A DNA stretch of 64,000 nucleotides from positions 930,001 to 994,000 of the forward strand of contig NZ_CP059067.1 in the NCBI RefSeq assembly GCF_017795745.1. The letters run 5' to 3'. The notes below the pieces were generated by a model that was not told the DNA's origin, ran no database searches, and was given only the letters and a program-made list of their open reading frames with translations. The stretch is from Rhizobacter sp. AJA081-3. GTDB taxonomy: Bacteria; Pseudomonadota; Gammaproteobacteria; Burkholderiales; Burkholderiaceae_C. Made by a program: the position numbers and the translations under genes. This document shows, piece after piece, positions 41,439-48,507 of this stretch. Each line of letters begins with the position of its first letter. The first letter of the stretch is position 1.

Positions 41439-41497
41439 AACCGATCGCGCAGTTCGGCGCGCTGGCGCACACTGGGGGCCCAGGCGGAGGAGCCCCC

Positions 41498-41782
41498 ATG
41501 AAGAACCTGCAGGAAGCGACCGAGAAGATCTGCGAGCTCAAGGGCAGCCTGCTCGTGCTCGACACTCTGCTGATGTCGCTGGTCCAGGTGCTGCCGCCGG
41601 AAACACGCGCCGCGCTGCGACAGCGTTTCGAGGCGCACGCCGAGATTGCGCGCACCGTGCTGCTGCACGCGCCGATCTCCGAGCACACCATCGGCACTTT
41701 CGACCACGAGGCCAGCCGCACGCTGGCCATCGTCGGCCACGCATTGCCACCGCCACCGCCGCCGGCCGAACGCGTCGTCTGA
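41498..41782 (+). CDS. Small helical protein of unknown function
   Basis: 94 residues, mostly alpha-helical (MKNLQEATEKICELKGSLLVLDTLLMSLVQVLPPETRAALRQ), ending in a poly-Pro stretch (PPPPPPAERVV). A strong GGAGGAG ribosome site precedes the ATG, which makes translation likely. No family recognised. It lies 59 bp after the GST gene. Confidence 0.7.
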   Translation: MKNLQEATEKICELKGSLLVLDTLLMSLVQVLPPETRAALRQRFEAHAEIARTVLLHAPISEHTIGTFDHEASRTLAIVGHALPPPPPPAERVV

Positions 41783-42005
41783 GGCGTACCGCTGCGCGGC
41801 GCAAGGAGATCGCCGCAGGGCGCCAGCGCTCAAAGGCGTACATTCGGACTTGTAGGTATACGCAAGACCCAGTTTCTTGAGGTCTCTTCGACGCCTCGCC
41901 CCACCCCGGGCCGAGTGCCGGAACTCCCCAGCCGACTTCCTTGAGTGTTTCTGCATGCGCGCGGCATGTCGCCGCCGCATCCCACAGGCCTTCAGAGGAA
42001 ATCTC
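41783..42005 (+). promoter_or_regulatory. Leader region of the cold-shock gene
   Basis: A 223-bp gap precedes the csp ATG. An AT-richer patch near 41840-41862 (TTGTAGGTATACGC) is the best promoter candidate, and would give a leader of about 140 nt, in keeping with the long temperature-sensing leaders of csp mRNAs. A ribosome site AGAGGAAATCTC stands before the ATG. The promoter boxes are weak by eye. Confidence 0.35.
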
Positions 42006-42215
42006 ATGGCAACCCAGACCGGCACCGTGAAATGGTTCAACAACGACAAGGGCTTCGGCTTCATCGCCCAGGATGACGGCGGCAAGGACATCTTCGCTCA
42101 CGTGAGCGAGATCGTCGGCGACGGCTACAAGACCCTGGCCGAAAGCCAGCGCGTCGAGTACGACGTCGGCCAGGGCGCCAAGGGCCCGCAGGCCACGCGC
42201 ATCCGCTCGATCTGA
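42006..42215 (+). CDS. cspA: Cold-shock-domain RNA/DNA-binding protein
   Basis: 69-residue single cold-shock domain with both RNA-binding motifs: KGFGFI (RNP-1) and DIFAHVS (RNP-2 region). It acts as an RNA chaperone; whether it is cold-induced cannot be told, as these genomes carry several copies. It starts MATQTGTVKWFNNDKGFGFI as in other Burkholderiales. Confidence 0.96.
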   Translation: MATQTGTVKWFNNDKGFGFIAQDDGGKDIFAHVSEIVGDGYKTLAESQRVEYDVGQGAKGPQATRIRSI

Positions 42216-42261
42216 CGCGCAGCCTCTCCCCGCTGCAGCGCCTGCGCGCCGGGCCACGGCC

Positions 42262-43599
42262 ATGTCGCTAGCCGAGTGGGCGCTTTCCATCGGCGCGCTG
42301 CTGGTCACCATGGTGCTGGCCGGCACGCTGCTGGGCCGCCTGCCGCTGAGCAGCGCGATGGTGTATCTCGCGCTGGGCTGGCTGCTCGGGCCGGACGTGG
42401 CCGACGTGCTGCGGCCCGATCCGGTGCCGAACGCCGAACTGCTCGGCTGGCTCGCCGAGGCAGGCCTGCTCATCTCGCTGTTCGCTGTCGGTTTGCGGCT
42501 GGGCGTGCCGCTGCGCGACCGGCGCTGGCGGCTGCCCCTGCGGTTGGCCTTCGTGTCGATGGCGGCGATGGTGGCGATGGTCGCGGCACTCGGCGTGTGG
42601 CTGCTCGGGCTGCCGCTCGGCGCGGCCGTGCTGCTGGGTGCGATCCTCGCGCCGACCGACCCGGTGCTCGCCGCCGGCGTGCTGACCGACGACCCCGACA
42701 AGCCCGACCGATTCGGCTTCAGCCTGGCCGCCGAAGGCGGGCTCAACGACGGCGCGGCCTTCCCTTTCGTGTTGCTCGGCCTCGGCCTGCTTGGCCTGCA
42801 CCCGCTGGGCGAGGGCCTGCTGCGCTGGTGGAGCGTAGATCTGCTGTGGTCGACGCTGGGCGGCATCGCCATCGGCGCGGCGCTCGGCCTGGCCACCGGC
42901 AGGCTCGTCGTCTACCTGCGCAGCCGGCACGACGAGGCGGTGGGGCTCGACGAGTTCCTCGGCCTGGGCCTGGTCGGCATGGCCTACGGCATCGCGCAGC
43001 TGTGCCTGGCCTCGGGCTTCCTCGCCGTCTTTGCGGCCGGTCTGGCGCTGCATCGTGTGCGCGAGCGTCCGCAGCCGCACACGCGGCCGCTGAAGGCTGC
43101 CGACGATCTGCAGGGCCACCCGTACGCCACGCTGGCCACGCATTCGCACCACGCCAGCGCGACCATGCGCGACTCGGTGCTGGGTTTCAACGAGCAGCTC
43201 GAGCGCCTGGCCGAAATGGTGCTGGTGCTGGTGCTCGGCGCGATGCTGTCGTATGCACGGCCGCTGCCCGCCGTGTGGTGGTTCGTGCCGGTGGCGATGC
43301 TGCTGCTGCGGCCGCTGTCGGTGGTGCTGGCCACGGTGGGCGAGGGGTTGACGCTGCCGCAGCGCGCGCTGATCGGCTGGTTCGGCATCCGCGGCATCGG
43401 CTCGCTGTTCTACCTGCTGTTCGCGCTGCAGTTCGGCCTGGCCGGCGACGTCGCGGACACGCTGGTGTCGCTGACCCTGTGGACGGTGGCGGCCTCGATC
43501 GTCGCCCACGGCCTGACGGCCCAGCCGCTGACGGGCCGCTACTTCGCTTGGCGGGCACGCAAGCGGGCGGCGCGTGCCGGGCGCAGTCCGGGGGCGTGA
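42262..43599 (+). CDS. CPA1-family sodium/proton antiporter
   Basis: 445 residues with about twelve membrane helices. Family marks are APTDPVLAAGVLTDD and the ND ion-binding motif in EGGLNDGAAFPFV. A basic cytoplasmic tail ends the protein (RARKRAARAGRSPGA). It exchanges Na+ or K+ for protons across the inner membrane; ion preference is unknown. It lies 46 bp after cspA and converges on the next gene. Confidence 0.92.
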   Translation: MSLAEWALSIGALLVTMVLAGTLLGRLPLSSAMVYLALGWLLGPDVADVLRPDPVPNAELLGWLAEAGLLISLFAVGLRLGVPLRDRRWRLPLRLAFVSMAAMVAMVAALGVWLLGLPLGAAVLLGAILAPTDPVLAAGVLTDDPDKPDRFGFSLAAEGGLNDGAAFPFVLLGLGLLGLHPLGEGLLRWWSVDLLWSTLGGIAIGAALGLATGRLVVYLRSRHDEAVGLDEFLGLGLVGMAYGIAQLCLASGFLAVFAAGLALHRVRERPQPHTRPLKAADDLQGHPYATLATHSHHASATMRDSVLGFNEQLERLAEMVLVLVLGAMLSYARPLPAVWWFVPVAMLLLRPLSVVLATVGEGLTLPQRALIGWFGIRGIGSLFYLLFALQFGLAGDVADTLVSLTLWTVAASIVAHGLTAQPLTGRYFAWRARKRAARAGRSPGA

Positions 43600-43737
43600 C
43601 GAGGTCGGCGTTCGAAGCTCGGACTGCCCACCACTTGCCCCTGGAGTGCCGAGGTCGAGTTCCAGCCTTGAGGTCGTGTGTCGCAGCCGTTGGTTGCGGT
43701 CGGGACTGTTGAGGCCCCGACGTTGGACGCAACCCTG

Positions 43738-45237
43738 TCAACTCAGGTGCACGACGGAGCTGGCGAGGTTCCGGAATCCCCCCTGATGTCCGTCATCCGA
43801 ATACATTGCGACCGATACGCGACGCGTGAGAGGGTCGACAGTCAGCACGTTATAGGAAAGAGGCTTGTTCTCGGCCCCGAGGGAAGTGCCGCAACCCACG
43901 ATTGCCGGCTCCGAGGCTCGGCCTGGCCGCAAACGTTGCAGATGCTTGTGGCCGTGCAGCACCACGCTGATCTCCAGGCGGCTGCACCAGGTCATGAACC
44001 GTTCGGCATCTACAAGGCCGAGCAAGGATTCCTGATCCAGAAGGCCGCCCTCTATCAGGGGCTGAACCAGCAGATCGTCATGTCGGCTGTAGCTCCTGGG
44101 ATGGTGGTGCAAAACGGCCACGCGGCGATAGGCCCTCGCTGCCGGCTCACGGGCGCAAAGGGCTTCGAATTCGTGAGCCACGTCATCCAGTTGCGCTTGC
44201 GAGAGCTCTCCGCGCGCAGAACTGCCGTCGCGTGACGAATCCAGGCAAAGGAAGCTGCACATCAGATCGTCATCTGCCACGGCCCTGTGCCATGCCAGGT
44301 CGGCGACGGCGCGCTTGTTGTCTCCCAGAAAGCCGAGTCTGTTGCCGCGCCAACGCTGGTCGTGGTTGCCGGGCACGACGATCACGTCTTTGCCAACCTG
44401 GGTGGACAACCAACGCCGGAACTCCTTGAACTCTGCAAAGTCGTCGTCATCCGCGTCGCGGGGCGTATCGATCAGGTCGCCGGTGATCACGACGCGTGAG
44501 ACGTCGTGGGACTCCGCCATCACGCCCTCTCGGAGGTAGTCCAGATTTCGCCGCGACGCAGGGGTGCCGAAGTGGAGATCGCTCAGGTGAAGGAGTCGCC
44601 TCGAGCGCTTCCTCGGACGATGCGACTGCAGTATTCGGTCGATCGCGTCGAGCCCTCCTTCAAAGTGCGTTTCGAGCTGCGAATACAAGTTCATCACGTC
44701 GCCGAGTCCTGCGAACGCCGCCGCGCCGCTGCTCGACCAGAACAACACGCCCGGCCACTGCTCGATGTAGTTGCACAGGAGTTCCACTGCCGGCATGGGA
44801 TCAACGATGGTGCGACTCCACCGGTCATCGTAGACATCGGGAATCAGTACCAAAGCATGCTTTCCTGACGCGGCAGCCATGTAGTGGAGTGCAGCGTCGA
44901 GCTTGTGCGTGTCCAGGCTGCCGTGTCCGCCGCCCGTCGGCAGGGCGAAGAGCATGTGGCTCTCGAACAAGATCCGCACCGGCGCGGTGATCGCAGCGAG
45001 GCGCGCTGGCTCGAGCAGGAAGTTCGACTCGTTTCGGCCTAGGCGCTGCAGTGACTCCTCGGCAGCGACCGCGAGCTGGGCACGGCCTTCCGGTGTCCAG
45101 GTCCGAGTCTGGCCCTCGTTGGCAACGTTGCCCAGGAACTGGCGAAGGGGCCAAGCTTCCACGCGCGGGACACGCGTCGTCCTTGTTGTGAGGTACACGG
45201 CAAGGTTAACGAACTTGACTGGGAACACGAAGCACAT
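43738..45237 (-). CDS. Calcineurin-like metallophosphoesterase with unknown N-terminal domain
   Basis: 499 residues. The C-terminal part (from about residue 215) is a phosphoesterase with all metal motifs: HLSDLHFG (Asp220), GDLIDTP, PGNHDQRW, HHHPRS and VLHGHKHLQ. The N-terminal 210 residues resemble nothing I know (KLDAALHYMAAASGKHALVLIPDVYDD). The ATG at 45237 is preferred because TTGGAG lies six bases upstream; the frame stays open a further 534 bases, but that part does not look like protein. Its substrate could be a nucleotide or a phosphoprotein. Base composition looks less GC-extreme than its neighbours. Confidence 0.85.
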   Translation of the reverse strand: MCFVFPVKFVNLAVYLTTRTTRVPRVEAWPLRQFLGNVANEGQTRTWTPEGRAQLAVAAEESLQRLGRNESNFLLEPARLAAITAPVRILFESHMLFALPTGGGHGSLDTHKLDAALHYMAAASGKHALVLIPDVYDDRWSRTIVDPMPAVELLCNYIEQWPGVLFWSSSGAAAFAGLGDVMNLYSQLETHFEGGLDAIDRILQSHRPRKRSRRLLHLSDLHFGTPASRRNLDYLREGVMAESHDVSRVVITGDLIDTPRDADDDDFAEFKEFRRWLSTQVGKDVIVVPGNHDQRWRGNRLGFLGDNKRAVADLAWHRAVADDDLMCSFLCLDSSRDGSSARGELSQAQLDDVAHEFEALCAREPAARAYRRVAVLHHHPRSYSRHDDLLVQPLIEGGLLDQESLLGLVDAERFMTWCSRLEISVVLHGHKHLQRLRPGRASEPAIVGCGTSLGAENKPLSYNVLTVDPLTRRVSVAMYSDDGHQGGFRNLASSVVHLS

Positions 45238-45801
45238 GTCGAACTCCAACAAGCTGCCATGGCCAGCATTCGAATGCTCGGTATAGCGTTCGTCACTCCC
45301 TAGTCGATGTGGGTACGGCGGCATTCGCCGCTCGCACGGGGACGGAGGCAGAACCTGAAGTGATTGACTGCCGTTGCGCGACTGCCACTTCAAGGTCGCG
45401 CCAAGGCCTGCGGTTCGCACCCGATCTGAATCGAACGAGTGCGGCCCAGGAGCGTCGGCTGCCTGACGCGACCTGAGGCAGATCCACAGGTGGCCTGACT
45501 CTGCGCCCGAGACCTGCCGTTGTGCGGACAGGCCTGCTCTTGAACCTCGCCGCCATGGACGTTGCACGCGGCCACAGGCAAAGGCGCCTCGACGTTGACC
45601 GACAGGAGCTGATTGGCACGCCCGAGATTCTTTCGCCCTTGCCTGCCCGGCCAGTCGGGTGTCGTCGAGTACCTTCTCGCGCCTGACCTCAGCCGGCGCG
45701 TGGCCCGATGCCTTGCAGCAAGAGTCGGCGAACGCGAGCGTTGTCGCTCCGGCGGATTCATGCCATGCCACGTGCTGCTGATTCCGAGGTCAGCAGTTGC
45801 A
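45238..45801. other. Gene-poor region upstream of the sigma-54 cluster
   Basis: About 560 bp without a convincing gene; open frames here read as low-quality Arg/Ser/Pro-rich peptides. It holds a perfect 14-bp palindrome, AGCATTCGAATGCT (45265-45278), next to a minus-strand TATACC box (45285-45280) that may serve the phosphoesterase gene. The remainder shows nothing recognisable and may be the remnant of an insertion. Confidence 0.5.
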
Positions 45802-45821
45802 GGGCGAACAGCGGTTCGCCC
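45802..45821. promoter_or_regulatory. Upstream palindrome 1, probable activator binding site
   Basis: GGGCGAAC-AGCG-GTTCGCCC is a perfect 8-bp inverted repeat with a 4-bp spacer, about 116 bp upstream of the predicted transcription start. It shares the core GCGAAC-N4-GTTCGC with the palindrome at 45845-45860. Its position is typical of sites for sigma-54-dependent activators; the likely binder is the activator encoded at 51679-53109. Confidence 0.65.
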
Positions 45822-45844
45822 GTATGACATCCGCCGGTGCCGAT

Positions 45845-45860
45845 GCGAACCGCAGTTCGC
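45845..45860. promoter_or_regulatory. Upstream palindrome 2, probable activator binding site
   Basis: GCGAAC-CGCA-GTTCGC is a perfect 6-bp inverted repeat with a 4-bp spacer. Its centre is 41 bp from that of palindrome 1, close to four helical turns, so both would face the same side of the DNA. It is about 75 bp upstream of the predicted start. Confidence 0.65.
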
Positions 45861-45901
45861 GTTGCCGGCCCGAGAAGGCCCGTTTCCAGGGGATTCAGAG
45901 A

Positions 45902-45917
45902 TGGCACGGTGATTGCG
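45902..45917 (+). promoter_or_regulatory. Sigma-54 promoter (-24/-12)
   Basis: TGGCACG-GTGA-TTGC matches the consensus TGGCACG-N4-TTGC at every fixed position; the GG (45903-45904) and GC (45915-45916) are separated by exactly 10 bp. Transcription should begin near 45928, 27 bases before the first ATG of the cluster. A gene for a sigma-54 activator lies at the other end of the same cluster. Confidence 0.85.
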
Positions 45918-45954
45918 AAACGAGGCCTGTCCAACCTGTTGCGAGGAGATGCCC

Positions 45955-46578
45955 ATGCGATTCCCGAACCTTGATTCCGAGTTCGAGGCGAGCTCAGCGT
46001 TCGAGGCGAGTGGCGACGAATTCGAGTCATCGCCGCTGGCTGGCGAGAGCGATTCCGAACAGATGCAGCTCGCCGCTGAACTCCTCGGCGTGTCCAGCGA
46101 AGGGGAGCTCGAGGAGTTCCTCGGCGGGCTGATCAGCAAGGCCGTCGGTCTGGGCTCCAGCTTCCTGAAGAGCTCCGCCGGGCAGCAGCTCGGCGGGCTG
46201 CTCAAGTCGGCCGCGAAGAAGGCTCTGCCCCAGGTGGGTCAGGCGATCGGCGGCCACTTCGGCGGCGCCACCGGCGCTCGCTTCGGCGGTCAGGTCGCCG
46301 CGGGTGCCGGCCGCCTGCTCGGCCTGGAACTCGAGGGTCTCAGCAACGAGGACAGCGAGTTCGAGATGGCGCGGCAGTTCGTGCGCTTCGCGCAGGGCGC
46401 CGCGCAGCGCCTGCCCGGCCGCGGCAGCAGCGCCGCCGACGCGCGAAGCGCCTACGTCGAATCGGCGCGCGAGAACGCACCTGGCCTGCTGCCGGGCACG
46501 CGCATCGGTTCGCCGCTGTCCAGCTTTCCCAGCACCGGCCGCTGGGTGCGGCGCGGCCGGACCATCACCCTCATGTGA
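45955..46578 (+). CDS. Gly/Ala-rich protein with FLGG motif and GRWVRRGR tail (paralogue 1)
   Basis: 207 residues. An acidic N-terminus (about 1-45, rich in Glu/Ser/Phe) leads to LLGVSSEGELEEFLGG (ending near residue 58), then an amphipathic Gly/Ala/Lys-rich part (LISKAVGLGSSFLKSSAGQQ, GGHFGGATGARFGGQVAAGAG), a conserved SNEDSEFEMARQFVRFA block and a C-terminus GRWVRRGRTITLM. No signal peptide. ELEEFLGG resembles the double-glycine end of leaders of secreted peptides, but the part after it is long. Ribosome site GCGAGGAG. First gene behind the sigma-54 promoter; 46601-47227 is a paralogue. Function unknown. Confidence 0.85.
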   Translation: MRFPNLDSEFEASSAFEASGDEFESSPLAGESDSEQMQLAAELLGVSSEGELEEFLGGLISKAVGLGSSFLKSSAGQQLGGLLKSAAKKALPQVGQAIGGHFGGATGARFGGQVAAGAGRLLGLELEGLSNEDSEFEMARQFVRFAQGAAQRLPGRGSSAADARSAYVESARENAPGLLPGTRIGSPLSSFPSTGRWVRRGRTITLM

Positions 46579-46600
46579 ATCCACCACCAGGAGAAGCGAC

Positions 46601-47227
46601 ATGCACAACCTCGACCGCGTGCTCGGCCCGCAGCAGATGTTCAACGAGATGGAGTACGAGACCGGCCCGTTCGGCGCCGAGTTCGAGAGCGATGGTGAAG
46701 GCGCCATGCTCAACGAGGAGGCTCTGGCCGCCGAGCTGCTCACCGTCAGCAACGAGGAGGAGCTGGAGCAGTTCCTCGGGGGCCTGATCAAGAAGGCCGC
46801 CTCGGGCATCTCGAGCTTCGCCAAGTCGTCAGCTGGCAAGGCCCTCGGCGGCGTGCTCAAGCAGGTAGCCAAGACCGCGCTGCCCACGGTGGGCGGTGCG
46901 CTCGGCTCGCTGATCCCGATCCCCGGCGTCGGCACGGCCGTCGGCACGATGGCGGGCAAAGCGCTTGCCAGTGCGCTCGAGTTCGAGACCGGGCTGAGTG
47001 CCGAGGACCGCGAGTTCGAGGTTGCCAAGCAGGTCGTCCGCCTGGCCACCGATGCCGCGCGCACCGCCGCGCAGGCACCGGCCGGCGCCAACCCCGCCGC
47101 GGTGGCCATGCAGGCCGTCAAGACGGCCATGCAGGGCGCCGCCGGGGCCGGCACCGCAGCAGGCGGACAGGCGCAAAGCGGGCGCTGGGTGCGCCGTGGC
47201 CGCCACATCGTGCTGCTCGGGGTGTGA
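46601..47227 (+). CDS. Gly/Ala-rich protein with FLGG motif and GRWVRRGR tail (paralogue 2)
   Basis: 208 residues, same layout as paralogue 1: an acidic start (MHNLDRVLGPQQMFNEMEYE), LLTVSNEEELEQFLGG (ending near 56), a Lys/Gly/Ala part with a hydrophobic hairpin-like centre (GSLIPIPGVGTAVGTMAG), the conserved LSAEDREFEVAKQVVRLA block and a C-terminus GRWVRRGRHIVLLGV. The central stretch could insert into a membrane or assemble into a polymer. AGGAG ribosome site, 22 bp after paralogue 1. Unknown function. Confidence 0.85.
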   Translation: MHNLDRVLGPQQMFNEMEYETGPFGAEFESDGEGAMLNEEALAAELLTVSNEEELEQFLGGLIKKAASGISSFAKSSAGKALGGVLKQVAKTALPTVGGALGSLIPIPGVGTAVGTMAGKALASALEFETGLSAEDREFEVAKQVVRLATDAARTAAQAPAGANPAAVAMQAVKTAMQGAAGAGTAAGGQAQSGRWVRRGRHIVLLGV

Positions 47228-47228
47228 G

Positions 47229-48479
47229 ATGGCGCTGTCGGTGTTCGCGGCCCGCCTGCTCGAGCAGGAAGTGGCCGGCCTGATCGGCCGGCTGCAGCAG
47301 GTGCGCCCCTTCGCGCTGCACGAGACCATGGTGCCGGCGGCATTGCCGTCGCACCGCGCATTGCGCGACATCGACCTCCACCTCGACAGCGGCCGCCGCT
47401 CACTGATCGCACTGGCGCGGCGCTTCGTGCGCTGGCTCGCCGGCGGCCGTGCGAGCCGCCACAGCGCTGCCGCGGTGTACCGGCTGTACGTGTTCCTGCG
47501 CCTGCGCGTGAACCTCGAGCTCACCAAGTTCGACCTGTTCGCCGACGCCATCACCCAGCGCAGCGAAGCCGGGACCGGTGTGCTGCTCGCCGGCCTGGAT
47601 GCGCTGGCGCACGACGCGCTGAACATGCCGCACACCGCGCTGGCCGCCCCGCCACTGCTGTGCTACCTCGACCGCGGCATTGGCGCGGCGATCCGCCGCG
47701 CCCGCACGCGCCTGCCCGGCGGCGGCGAGAACCCGGTGGCGATCATCCGCGTGCCGCGCGAACGCATGGTCGGCCTAGGCATCGCCTCGTCGCTGGTGCA
47801 CGAAGCCGGTCACCAGGGCGCTGCGCTGCTCGATCTGGTGCCGCTGCTGCGCCGCGCGATGGAGCCGAACCTGAGCGCCGCCCGCGCCCGCAGCCCCTGG
47901 CAGTGCTGGTACCGCTGGATCTCCGAGATCGTCGCCGACCTCTGGTCGGTGTCGCGGCTCGGCGTGGCATCGACGCTGGGATTGATGAACGTGGTGAGCC
48001 TGCCTCGCGTGTTCGTCTTCCGTGCGAACCTCGACGATCCGCACCCGACTCCCTGGGTGCGCGTGTTGATCAGCGTCGAGATCGGCCGGCAGATCTATCC
48101 GCATGCGCAATGGGACCGGCTGCTCGATCTCTGGCTGGCCAGCTACCCGCCGCCGAGCCATGGCCCGCAGGCCGCCATCGTGCGCGAGCTCGCCGCCCAC
48201 GTGCCGGACTTCGTGACCTGGCTGCTGCGCCAGCATGCGGGCGTGCCCGCGCAGCCGATCGGCCGGCTGCTGGTCGACCCCGAGCTCGACGCGCGACGCC
48301 TGGACGAACACGTCGAGCAGTGGTCCCGCCGCCCGGGCCACCTGCATCGCTTACGGCCCTGCCAGGCTTTCGCCGTGGCCGGCTACTGCAAGCTCGTCCG
48401 CGCCCGCCTGCCGGTGCCGGAGATCGAGCTCTTCTCATCATTGCTGACGCGCTGGGCCCAGGCCGAGCGCACCTCGTGA
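47229..48479 (+). CDS. Protein with HEXXH motif, putative zinc metallopeptidase
   Basis: 416 residues. SSLVHEAGHQGAALLD carries His191-Glu192-x-x-His195, with a candidate third ligand Glu233 in WISEIVADLW, a gluzincin-like spacing. The N-terminal 150 residues are helical and Arg/Leu-rich; the C-terminal part is also helical. No signal peptide. It starts one base after the stop of paralogue 2, so is surely coupled to it. If it is a peptidase, the two preceding proteins are the obvious substrates (inference). Confidence 0.8.
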   Translation: MALSVFAARLLEQEVAGLIGRLQQVRPFALHETMVPAALPSHRALRDIDLHLDSGRRSLIALARRFVRWLAGGRASRHSAAAVYRLYVFLRLRVNLELTKFDLFADAITQRSEAGTGVLLAGLDALAHDALNMPHTALAAPPLLCYLDRGIGAAIRRARTRLPGGGENPVAIIRVPRERMVGLGIASSLVHEAGHQGAALLDLVPLLRRAMEPNLSAARARSPWQCWYRWISEIVADLWSVSRLGVASTLGLMNVVSLPRVFVFRANLDDPHPTPWVRVLISVEIGRQIYPHAQWDRLLDLWLASYPPPSHGPQAAIVRELAAHVPDFVTWLLRQHAGVPAQPIGRLLVDPELDARRLDEHVEQWSRRPGHLHRLRPCQAFAVAGYCKLVRARLPVPEIELFSSLLTRWAQAERTS

Positions 48480-48507
48480 TCGTTGAACCGTTCCAAGGAG
48501 ATCGAAC

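Noticed and set aside
45325-45771. An upstream extension of the phosphoesterase frame
   Set aside because: The extra residues are non-protein-like, and a good ribosome site stands before the ATG at 45237.
45390-46205. A 271-codon minus-strand frame over the sigma-54 promoter region
   Set aside because: Its start and middle are low-quality Ser/Arg/Pro sequence, and it overlaps the well-supported gene at 45955 on the other strand.
45955-47227. Classical double-glycine bacteriocins
   Set aside because: The part after GG is about 150 residues, there is no C39 ABC exporter or immunity gene in view, and the GRWVRRGR tail is not a known bacteriocin mark. Kept only as a hypothesis about processing.
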